A DNA stretch of 62,406 bases from Acidisphaera sp. L21 (GTDB lineage Bacteria > Pseudomonadota > Alphaproteobacteria > Acetobacterales > Acetobacteraceae), in NCBI RefSeq assembly GCF_009765685.1, contig NZ_LMUY01000096.1:2525-64930 (forward strand), in the 5' to 3' direction. Positions 37,874-45,109 of this stretch are shown here, piece after piece (the stretch's first letter is position 1; each line of letters begins with the position of its first letter). The position numbers and the translations under genes are program-made. The notes below the pieces were generated by a model. That model saw only the letters and a program-made list of their open reading frames with translations. It had not been told where the DNA came from and made no database searches.

Positions 37874-38686
37874 CAGCAGATCCAGCGCGGCGCGGACCAA
37901 CAGGCCACCGGGCTGGCGTAGTTCGTGGATGATGGTGAAGTGGTCGGCACCCGGCGCTGGTATCAGCGCGCCGGGCAGGTGGGCGGCGGACCGCTTGGCA
38001 TGCAGGTCCCGGCTATCGGCCACCAGCGGCGGCAGTTCGGCCGTGCCGTAGGCGATCGCCATTGGCTTGGCGACATCCGGCAGCCGCATGGGTGACAGGG
38101 CGACGATCTCCTCGTCGGTCAATTGCAGCGCCTGGTTGAGATAGGTGTCGCGGATCGGCCCCAGTTCGAACAGGCCGGAGATGGCGAGCCCGGCGGTCAC
38201 GAGCGGATGGCCGAGCCCCATCGCCGTCAGATGCCCGCCGGCCGACCACCCGGACAGGACCACGGGGCCGGTGACGCCGTGCGCGGCGCCGTGCGCGGCG
38301 AGCCAGTCCAGTGCGGCGACAATCTCGGCGTTGATCGCCGTCATCGTCGCATCGGGCGCCAGTGTGTAGCCGGGCAGCGCCACCGACCAGCCATGCGCCC
38401 GCAACCCGGCGCCCAAACAGGTGAACTGCTCCCGCGTGTTGCGTTGCCAATAGCCGCCATGGATGAACACGAAACAGGGCGCGGCCGGGTCGGCGGCGGG
38501 GAAGATGTCCCAGCGCTGCCGCTCCGCCGGGCCATAGGGCACGTCCAGGGAGCCCGGCCACTCCGCCCGGTATGCGGCGGAGGCGGCAATGCGCTCGGCG
38601 TTCAGCGTGGCGCTGTTCTTCACCCCGTCGGTGTTGTTGTAGGCGGCATCGCGCGCCGCCCGGCTCATCTGGCCCCATTCGATCAC
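37868..38686 (-). CDS. alpha/beta hydrolase (kynurenine-formamidase/esterase type)
   Basis: 272 residues. HGGYW (76-80) is the oxyanion-hole motif of the hormone-sensitive-lipase/kynurenine formamidase group; the nucleophile is Ser148 in LSGWSAGGH; the catalytic His is in APGADHFTII. There is no signal peptide. Its ATG overlaps the ABC-ATPase stop (ATGA), so it is the last gene of the transporter operon, and its substrate is probably what the importer brings in or its product (inference): an ester, formamide or carbamate. Confidence 0.87.
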   Translation of the reverse strand: MIEWGQMSRAARDAAYNNTDGVKNSATLNAERIAASAAYRAEWPGSLDVPYGPAERQRWDIFPAADPAAPCFVFIHGGYWQRNTREQFTCLGAGLRAHGWSVALPGYTLAPDATMTAINAEIVAALDWLAAHGAAHGVTGPVVLSGWSAGGHLTAMGLGHPLVTAGLAISGLFELGPIRDTYLNQALQLTDEEIVALSPMRLPDVAKPMAIAYGTAELPPLVADSRDLHAKRSAAHLPGALIPAPGADHFTIIHELRQPGGLLVRAALDLLR

Positions 38687-39444
38687 GCAGCATCCTCCCT
38701 CTGATGGTCGGAGTGCAGCATGGCGCTCAATCGCCGCCGCACTTCGTTGAACTCGGGTGAGGAAACGTCGCGGCGACGGGGTAGGTCAATGCGTTCGTCC
38801 GCCACGATGTGGCCGGGGCCGGGCGACATCACGATCACCCGGTCTGCCAGCAGGATCGCTTCCTCGATCGCGTGGGTCACGAACAGCACTGTCAAGCGGC
38901 GTTCGGCCCAGATGGTGAGCAACTCGTCCTGCAATCGCTCCCGCGTCATGGCGTCCAGCGCGCCGAAGGGTTCGTCCATCAGCACCAATTCGGCGTCGTT
39001 CGCCAGCACGCGGGCGATGGCGACACGCTGCTTCATGCCGCCGGAAAGTTGGTGCGGGAAAGCGTTGGCGAACCGGGTCAGCCCCACCGTCTCCACGAAC
39101 CGATCGGCAATCCGGGCGACTTCGGCGGATGGCAGGCCGCGCGCCCTTGGCCCGAAGCCGATATTGTCCCGCACTGTCAACCAGGGAAACAGGCCGTAAT
39201 CCTGGAATACCATGCCACGGCCTGGCCCCGGTCCGGTCACCGGCTTGCCCGACACCACGACGCGCCCGGCGCTCGCCGCCTCGAACCCGGCGACCACGCG
39301 CAGTAGGGTGGATTTCCCGCAACCGGAGGCACCCAGCAGGCAAATGAACTCCCCCCGCTGCACGACCAGGTCGGCGCCGCGCAGTGCCTCCACCGTACCG
39401 TAGCGCTTGCCGAGCTTGTCGATGACCAGGATCGGCTCAGCCAT
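38683..39444 (-). CDS. ABC transporter ATP-binding protein (nitrate/sulfonate/taurine type)
   Basis: 253 residues. Walker A is LLGASGCGKSTLL (about 36-48), the Q-loop VFQDYGLFPWL, signature LSGGMKQRVAIAR and Walker B LVLMDEPFGALD. It belongs to the SsuB/TauB/NrtD class that energises import of small organic acids or amines. It overlaps the permease gene by 8 bp and the hydrolase gene by 4 bp, so the whole operon is translationally coupled. Confidence 0.92.
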   Translation of the reverse strand: MAEPILVIDKLGKRYGTVEALRGADLVVQRGEFICLLGASGCGKSTLLRVVAGFEAASAGRVVVSGKPVTGPGPGRGMVFQDYGLFPWLTVRDNIGFGPRARGLPSAEVARIADRFVETVGLTRFANAFPHQLSGGMKQRVAIARVLANDAELVLMDEPFGALDAMTRERLQDELLTIWAERRLTVLFVTHAIEEAILLADRVIVMSPGPGHIVADERIDLPRRRDVSSPEFNEVRRRLSAMLHSDHQREDAA

Positions 39445-40231
39445 GCGACGGGCTCCAGCGCAGCAGGCGGCGGCCTAGTGCCAGCACCAGTGCGTCGGAC
39501 AGAAAGCCGAGCGCGCCGATCACCACCATGCCGGCCACCACCACGTCGGTGCGCGACAATTGGCGGGCATCCATGATCATGGCGCCGAGGCCGGTCTGCA
39601 CGCCGGTCATCTCCCCCACCACGATCACCACCCAGGCAAAGCCCAGCCCCAACCGCAGCCCGGTGAAGATGCCGGGTAGCGAGGCGGGCAGCACGACTTT
39701 GGGGAACATGCGGGTGGGCGATACGCCGAGCATGGACGCAGCCTCGAACAAGCGAGGTTCGACGCTGCGGACGGCGAAGATCGTGTTGACCAGGATCGGG
39801 AAGAACGCGCCCAGCGCCACCAGGAAGAAGGCCGAGCGGGCGCCCAATCCGAACAGGATCATCGACAGCGGCAGCCAGGCAGTGACGGGGATCGGCCGCA
39901 ACACTTGCAGCAACGGGTCCAGCAAGGTGTGCGCCCAACGTAACCGGCCGACCAGCATGCCCAGGGGCAATGCCGCCAGCGCGGCCAGCAGGAACGCGCC
40001 ATACACCCTGCCGACGGAGGCGGCGATGTGCGCCGGCAACCTGCCGCTGAAGGCGTCGCCCTCATCCCCGGTTGCGAGATCCACCAGGGCGGTGACGACC
40101 TCACCCGGCGTCGGGATCAGCCCGTAGGCTTGCCGGCTGGTCGCCAGCCACCAGGCGACCAGCAGGATCGCCGGCACGATCAAGCCCAGCAGCCGGCGAG
40201 GTGCCGCGGCAGACCGCAGCGCCGCCCCCAT
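39437..40231 (-). CDS. ABC transporter permease (nitrate/sulfonate/taurine type)
   Basis: 264 residues with about six membrane helices. The EAA loop that docks to the ATPase is EAASMLGVSPTRMFPKVVLPASLPGIFTGLR. The start at 40231 overlaps the stop of the substrate-binding-protein gene (TGATG). The N-terminus has a charged short stretch then VPAILLVAWWLATS. Single permease gene, so the transporter probably works as a homodimer. Confidence 0.9.
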   Translation of the reverse strand: MGAALRSAAAPRRLLGLIVPAILLVAWWLATSRQAYGLIPTPGEVVTALVDLATGDEGDAFSGRLPAHIAASVGRVYGAFLLAALAALPLGMLVGRLRWAHTLLDPLLQVLRPIPVTAWLPLSMILFGLGARSAFFLVALGAFFPILVNTIFAVRSVEPRLFEAASMLGVSPTRMFPKVVLPASLPGIFTGLRLGLGFAWVVIVVGEMTGVQTGLGAMIMDARQLSRTDVVVAGMVVIGALGFLSDALVLALGRRLLRWSPSHG

Positions 40232-41175
40232 CAGGCGGCGGCGACCTGGTCGGAAAAACGCGAGTCGAAGAAAGTCGAGAAGTCGGGCAGCGCGCGGATC
40301 TGCTTCAGCGACAGCATCTGGTCGGCGTAGGTCTTGGCCTGCTGCACCATGGTGGGCGTCATCTGCCAGTTCAGCTCGACATTCGGGGCGGCGATCTCCA
40401 CCGCGGCCTTCTGCATGCCCAGCTTGGCAACGGTCATCGCCACCATCGCGTCCGGGTTGGCCATCGCGTAGGCGCTGGCCTGGCGCTGCAGGCTCACCAT
40501 CAGCTTGGCGAGGTCCGGCTTCTTCTCCAGCGTGTCGCGGCTAGTGGCCAGGATCATGTTCAGGCTGCCCATGGGGGTGGAGTAGGGATACTCCACGATC
40601 TTGCCCACGCCGGATGCGACCGACAGGCCGGGCCCAGGCTCGGCGCCGACATAGGCATCGACGTCCCCACGGGCTAGGGCGGCGTGCATTTCGCTAAACG
40701 ACACGCGGACAGGCGTGATGTCGCGGACGGACATCCCCTCCATCCGCAGGCGTTCCAGCACGAACACTTCCTGCGTAGAGCCGGGCCAGATCGCCACCCG
40801 CTTGCCCTTCAGATCGGCCAGGGTGTTGATGTTGCTGGTTTTGCCGGCGACGATCGCCATGCCCTTGTTGCATTCCGAGCCGATGACCACCACCGGCTGA
40901 TGTACCGCGGCGCCCAGAATACCGGCGGCGATGCCGAACGTGCCGAAATCGACGGTGCCGCTGACGACGGCATCCTTGCCGTCGGTCGGGCTCTCGAACG
41001 GGATGATTTCGACCGTGGTGCCGGCGGGCAGGAAGCGGTCGTAGAAATATGGGGTGATCGCGTGGATCAGCTTCAGCGTGCCCATGCGGATGACCGTCGC
41101 GGCCTTTGCCCGATGCATGATGGCGGGCGTGGCCAGGGCGCCAGCGATGGCGGCGCGACGTGTGATGCTCGACAT
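40231..41175 (-). CDS. ABC transporter substrate-binding protein, NMT1/SsuA-like
   Basis: 314 residues from ATG 41175 (GGGAG 8 nt upstream). Signal: SSITRRAAIAGALATPAIMHRAKA has the twin-arginine look but a weak hydrophobic part, so Sec or Tat export. The mature protein has the two-lobed NMT1-type pattern (IPFESPTDGKDAVVSGTVDFGTFGIA; TLADLKGKRVAIWPGSTQE). Such proteins bind sulfonates, nitrate, aromatic acids or riboflavin/thiamine precursors; the ligand is not readable here. The frame extends to 41211, without further homology. Confidence 0.85.
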   Translation of the reverse strand: MSSITRRAAIAGALATPAIMHRAKAATVIRMGTLKLIHAITPYFYDRFLPAGTTVEIIPFESPTDGKDAVVSGTVDFGTFGIAAGILGAAVHQPVVVIGSECNKGMAIVAGKTSNINTLADLKGKRVAIWPGSTQEVFVLERLRMEGMSVRDITPVRVSFSEMHAALARGDVDAYVGAEPGPGLSVASGVGKIVEYPYSTPMGSLNMILATSRDTLEKKPDLAKLMVSLQRQASAYAMANPDAMVAMTVAKLGMQKAAVEIAAPNVELNWQMTPTMVQQAKTYADQMLSLKQIRALPDFSTFFDSRFSDQVAAA

Positions 41176-41229
41176 GCGAACGCTCCCGACGATTGTCTCG
41201 GGCTCACGCAAATTTCATGCCGGTCACGT

Positions 41230-41252
41230 GGCCGCCCCGGGCCGGGGCGGCC
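41230..41252. terminator. GC hairpin between 52-aa protein gene and transporter operon
   Basis: GGCCGCCCCGG-G-CCGGGGCGGCC: 11-bp arms (10 with a usable loop), 7 bp downstream of the small gene and 55 bp upstream of the transporter start. No T-run. It could be a terminator or a barrier between the two units. Confidence 0.5.
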
Positions 41253-41258
41253 TACTCA

Positions 41259-41417
41259 CTACGACTCGACGGGCGCCTTGTCCTGCACGATCTCTGCGGC
41301 TGGGGCCTCGGCAGGGGTCGACGAACGCTGCATTTCCTCGCGGCGCTTGGCCTCTTTTTTGGCCAGTTTCGCCCGTTCGCGCTCGGCTTTCTGAAACTGG
41401 TAGTTCACTTTAGCCAT
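41259..41417 (-). CDS. 52-aa charged helical protein
   Basis: 52 residues, highly charged: MAKVNYQFQKAERERAKLAK, then a run KKEAKRREE and an acidic/Pro-Ala tail. AGGAGA lies 6 nt upstream of ATG 41417, so translation is well supported. It is predicted as one long helix. Short Lys/Arg/Glu-rich proteins of this kind are widespread in alphaproteobacteria and uncharacterised (memory). It lies downstream of a chemoreceptor gene and upstream of the ABC operon, flanked by hairpins on both sides. Confidence 0.72.
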   Translation of the reverse strand: MAKVNYQFQKAERERAKLAKKEAKRREEMQRSSTPAEAPAAEIVQDKAPVES

Positions 41418-41435
41418 GTGCGTCTCCTATCTGCC

Positions 41436-41459
41436 GCGCGCGGATCGGACGCCGCGCGC
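41436..41459. terminator. 8-bp hairpin between chemoreceptor and 52-aa gene
   Basis: GCGCGCGG-ATCGGACG-CCGCGCGC, perfect arms, 8-nt loop, located after the chemoreceptor stop (minus strand) and just before the ribosome-binding site of the 52-aa gene. No T-run follows. Confidence 0.45.
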
Positions 41460-41546
41460 CACGGCAATCGTTGTTTGCGACGACCATTGCACGCAGCCGC
41501 CCCGCTCGCCAGCACCGCATGCCAGAGGCGCGGCGGAAACAGGCCG

Positions 41547-43616
41547 CTAGGCGACGGAGCGCACCTCGCTCACGAAGGTTCCCACGCTGTCGCGCAGCAG
41601 GCCGGTCGCCTGGCCGACGGCGGCGGACACCAGCGGCAGGCGCATGGCGCTGGCGCGAGCGGCCTCGGTTTGGATCGCAGCGCTGGCGACCTTGGACGTC
41701 GCGGCCTCCGTCCCGCTGGCGGCGGATTGGGCGGCCTGGGCGATTTCCTGGGTCGCAGCGCCTTGTTGGGTCAGCGCCTGGGCCACGTCATCGGCGGTGG
41801 CCGATACCGCACTCACCTCCAGCGACAGCCCACTGATTGCAGCGGTGGCTTCCTCCGTCGCGGACAGAATGGCCGTCACGTGGGAGCTGACGTCCTGCGC
41901 GGCCTTGGCGGTTTGCGCCGCCAACTTCTTCACCTCGGACGCGACCACGGCGAAGCCGCGTCCGGCCTGCCCTGCCCGCGCTGCCTCGATCGTCGCGTTC
42001 AAGGCCAGTAGATTGGTCCGGCCGGCGATGTCCACGATCAGCCGCAGGATGTCCTCGATCCGCCTGGCGGTGCCGGCCAGGTGCTCCACCGCATCAGCCG
42101 CCTTGTCCGCGCCCACGGCCGCGAACCCGGCAGCCCGCGCGGCGACCGACATACGGTCCGACACGTGGCGGACGGAGACGGCCAGTTCCTCGGTGGCGGC
42201 GGCGACGGCGGCGACGCTCGTGGCCGCCACGGCCACGCCCTCGGCAGCGCCCTTCGCCTCCTGCGCGGTCAGCGATGCGGCGTCCTTGATGGTTTGCGCG
42301 GCTTCGGACAATTCCGCCTCGGTCGCGGCCACCTGGGCCAGCGCGGCGGAACTGACATCCTCGAACCGCTTGGCCGCTTCGGTGAGCGAGGCAGCCATTT
42401 CGACCTTGCGTTCCTGTTCCAGGTTGGCCTGCTGGCGCAATTTCTCCGCCGCACTCGCGCGCTGGCGCAGGATGGCGATGGCGGAGGCGACCTCCCCCAA
42501 CTCATCCTTCCAATCGGCGCCGGGCACGGGGACGCTCAGATCGCCATCGGCGATGCGGGTGACGGCGTGGGCCAATTCCCGCAACGGCCGCGCGACCCGG
42601 CGCATCACCTGATAGGAGGCCAGCAGGGTCACCAACAGTGCCGCCGTGCCGATGCAGCCGGCACGCCAGATCTGCAATATGGTGTCGTGCAGCGCCATCG
42701 CACGCTGCCGGGCAGCCTCGGCAAAGGCGGCATCGCGCAGTAGCAGGCTGCTGGTCAGGATCGGCTGGGTCCAGTTTCGGAACTCGATCAACGTCATCGG
42801 CGGCTTGGCGCCGGTCCGCAGGGCGTTGGCAACCTGCCGGTATATCCGGTCGCCCTCGCCCATGATGGACGTCTCGGTTGCGCCGCAGGCGGCCAGCACG
42901 TTGGTGCGGTCCTTCATCTGCGCCACGGTCAGCCGCAGCCGGTCCCACAAGGCGGCGGCGGCGCCGCTCAATTCATCGATGCGCTGCAGCTTTTCTTCGC
43001 CGGCCGACGCCAGCGTGGGCCCTCGCGCCAGCAAATCGGACAGCAGGATGGATCGCAGCCCCATCACCTCCCGTAGATCCTGCGACAAGCGGGCGATGCC
43101 GACCAGATAGCCAAGATCGGGAGAGCGGCGGCCGATGGCGCTTTCCAGTTCGTCGGCAACGCGGTTGACCTCCTGCTGGGCCTGGCTGATGGCGTTGACA
43201 AAGGTGGCGCCGGCTGCGGCGTGATGGGCGTCCTGCGATTGACGCAGCACGGCCAGCATGTGTTCGCGCGCCGCGTCCAGGTTGCGTTTGACGTCCTCCA
43301 GCCGCATGGCGGCCTGTGGATAGGTGCGTTCGGCGGTGTCGATGGCATAGTCGGCGGTTCGCCGGGCGGCATTATAGGGCTCGATGGCGGCCTCGCTCGG
43401 TCGCTCGGCCCGGGCGAAGATCGTACTCGCCATCCCCCGCTCCAGCGCCAGCTTCTCGCTGGCTATCAAGGTGAGTTGCAGGCTGTCCTTCAGCTTTCCC
43501 GCCGTCTCCAGCGTCGCCCGCTGCGATGCCGCGTCGACGATGCGAATGACGGCAGTGGTGATGGCCAGGCCACCAACCAGGCAAAAACACATCATCAGCA
43601 TCGGGCGGATTTTCAC
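41547..43616 (-). CDS. methyl-accepting chemotaxis protein 2
   Basis: 689 residues from GTG 43616. TM1 (about 5-22), helical sensor (24-320) with ALERGMAST, and the block GEGDRIYRQ also seen in chemoreceptor 1 as [11 protein letters not shown]2 near 322-342, HAMP, and signalling tip [20 protein letters not shown] near residue 534. The ERG motif near the sensor start recalls NIT domains (nitrate/nitrite sensing), tentative. It is the same size and layout as the chemoreceptor at 34598-36655 and probably a duplicate of it. Both lack a CheR pentapeptide. Confidence 0.92.
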   Translation of the reverse strand: MKIRPMLMMCFCLVGGLAITTAVIRIVDAASQRATLETAGKLKDSLQLTLIASEKLALERGMASTIFARAERPSEAAIEPYNAARRTADYAIDTAERTYPQAAMRLEDVKRNLDAAREHMLAVLRQSQDAHHAAAGATFVNAISQAQQEVNRVADELESAIGRRSPDLGYLVGIARLSQDLREVMGLRSILLSDLLARGPTLASAGEEKLQRIDELSGAAAALWDRLRLTVAQMKDRTNVLAACGATETSIMGEGDRIYRQVANALRTGAKPPMTLIEFRNWTQPILTSSLLLRDAAFAEAARQRAMALHDTILQIWRAGCIGTAALLVTLLASYQVMRRVARPLRELAHAVTRIADGDLSVPVPGADWKDELGEVASAIAILRQRASAAEKLRQQANLEQERKVEMAASLTEAAKRFEDVSSAALAQVAATEAELSEAAQTIKDAASLTAQEAKGAAEGVAVAATSVAAVAAATEELAVSVRHVSDRMSVAARAAGFAAVGADKAADAVEHLAGTARRIEDILRLIVDIAGRTNLLALNATIEAARAGQAGRGFAVVASEVKKLAAQTAKAAQDVSSHVTAILSATEEATAAISGLSLEVSAVSATADDVAQALTQQGAATQEIAQAAQSAASGTEAATSKVASAAIQTEAARASAMRLPLVSAAVGQATGLLRDSVGTFVSEVRSVA

Positions 43617-43666
43617 AGAAGCTCACCCGGAAATTTGGCGGTGCAGCAATGATCGACGAATAAGGT

Positions 43667-43680
43667 TTAACGATGCTTAA
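43667..43680. promoter_or_regulatory. TTAA-N6-TTAA element upstream of chemoreceptor 2
   Basis: TTAACGATGCTTAA, 51 bp upstream of the GTG start. It is one base short of the CtrA spacing (N7), so a weaker candidate than 15811-15826. It shares TTTAACGAT with the inverted repeat at 36965-36992. Confidence 0.35.
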
Positions 43681-43755
43681 TTCTGATCGCGCTATCGTGT
43701 GCGACGGCGCGGCGCACGGCGGCGGCGGCAAAGCCGTGGTAACCCGGTTGTGCGC

Positions 43756-44808
43756 CTAGCCCGGCGGCAGTTGCCAGCCCGTCGCAAGCGCTTCGGCAGC
43801 CCGATAGGCCGCTTGTGCCATCACCGCGTAGAAACCGGGATCGCCGGCCAGCCGGCGCAGCGCGGCGGCGGCGGCGGCCTCGTCCGGATCCGCCCAGACC
43901 GCGTCGGCGTAACGCATATACACCGCCGTATCGTGGACCGGCACAGTTCGCGCAGGAACCAGCATCCCGGTGACTTCAGTCATGAAGTCGAGATTCCCGG
44001 AATAGGCCGTGGCGATCACGGGGACACCGAGCGCCATCGCCTCCAGCATCGGCAGTCCAAAGCCTTCTGCCCGGTGGAGCGACAGCAGCACGTCGGCCGA
44101 CAGATAGAGGGAGCGCAGGGCGTCGTCATCCAGGAAGCCGTCGATCACTTGGATGTTCGGCCAAGCCTGTGCGTCGCCCAGCAACTCGGCCCGGTCGACA
44201 CCCTTGCCGTTCAGCTTCACGAGCAACCGGGCGGGGCTATCCGGGCCGAACGCCTGGCAGAACGCCCGCACCGCGCCCGCCGGGTTCTTGCGCACGTAGC
44301 TGGAACGGCTGTCCGCCATGGTGAGCACGGTGAAGGGCTGGTCCGGCCGGAAGCGCGGCTGCGGGGCGACGGGGATGGCGTGCGGGACGACATGCATCGG
44401 TTGCGTGAAGCGCCGGGCCAGGCTGTCCCGGGCGAAGCGACTGGGGGTCCAGATCTCCTGCACCAGGCTTCCCGGCTGCGGCCAGTCCTTTGGCGGGGCG
44501 GCGAGTTCCCACGCCCAGTAGGCGATGCGCCAGGCATGGCGGGCTTGCGGCAGGACGCTGGACACCATGGCGGCCAGTTGGGGGCCGCCACTGTGGAACA
44601 CGTAGGCCGACGCGGCCTGGTGCGGGATGCGAAACCGGGGGTTGCGCAACGCGGCCGTCGCGTCCAGCAACTCGGCCTGCAGCCCGGCGCGACGCAGCGC
44701 CGCCACCTGCAACGCCGCCCCGTGCGAGATGCCGTTGCGTTTCTGCACTGCGGCAACGACACAGACCCGGGACAAACGCCGCGGGCCCGACTGGGCACGC
44801 AATTGCAA
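43756..44808 (-). CDS. glycosyltransferase family 4-like protein
   Basis: 350 residues from TTG 44808. The GT-B C-terminal donor-site motif is HRAEGFGLPMLEAMALGVPVIATAYSG (about 245-271), with GMLVP after it. It is likely to add a sugar in exopolysaccharide synthesis, as it is divergent from a Wzc-like kinase. The start is unclear: the reading frame continues 24 codons upstream as ISVSLRRLAAETYLAL with no ATG, GTG or TTG until a stop, so an ATT start or a longer protein is possible. The gene ends 139 bp before the chemoreceptor 2 start. Confidence 0.82.
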   Translation of the reverse strand: MQLRAQSGPRRLSRVCVVAAVQKRNGISHGAALQVAALRRAGLQAELLDATAALRNPRFRIPHQAASAYVFHSGGPQLAAMVSSVLPQARHAWRIAYWAWELAAPPKDWPQPGSLVQEIWTPSRFARDSLARRFTQPMHVVPHAIPVAPQPRFRPDQPFTVLTMADSRSSYVRKNPAGAVRAFCQAFGPDSPARLLVKLNGKGVDRAELLGDAQAWPNIQVIDGFLDDDALRSLYLSADVLLSLHRAEGFGLPMLEAMALGVPVIATAYSGNLDFMTEVTGMLVPARTVPVHDTAVYMRYADAVWADPDEAAAAAALRRLAGDPGFYAVMAQAAYRAAEALATGWQLPPG

Positions 44809-45109
44809 CCGGACGGCACTGGCCAGCAGTGCAAGGTAGGTTTCGGCGGCCAGACGGCGGAGTGATACAGAAATAACGGGATGCCTGACTCAGGCGCCTG
44901 AACTGGCCGCCGTGGGATCTTTAACCAAAGTGAGACATCGCTGCTAGTACATGCACACAAGCTTTACCCACGGATGCGGGACGAGATGAAGCACGCGATG
45001 TAATTTCCTCGCATTTGGTATATTACAGCCGCAGCATCCAGTAGCCCATGCATAGGTAAGCGGGCCAGGGATTTACTGCGGCAGCGACGGAAGGCAACTA
45101 GGCATCAGC
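44809..45109. promoter_or_regulatory. 301-bp divergent EPS control region
   Basis: Between the glycosyltransferase and kinase genes. It holds a 12-bp palindrome TCAGGCGCCTGA (44890-44901), a TTAACC half-site (44921-44926) and a TATATT -10-like hexamer (45019-45024) without a clear -35. A 13-nt string GGCGCCTGAACTG (44893-44905) recurs at 56054-56066, at the start of the export lipoprotein gene. Confidence 0.5.

Noticed and set aside
43699-44865. 388-codon plus-strand frame opposite the glycosyltransferase
   Set aside because: No motif; the opposite strand carries a clear GT-B donor site.
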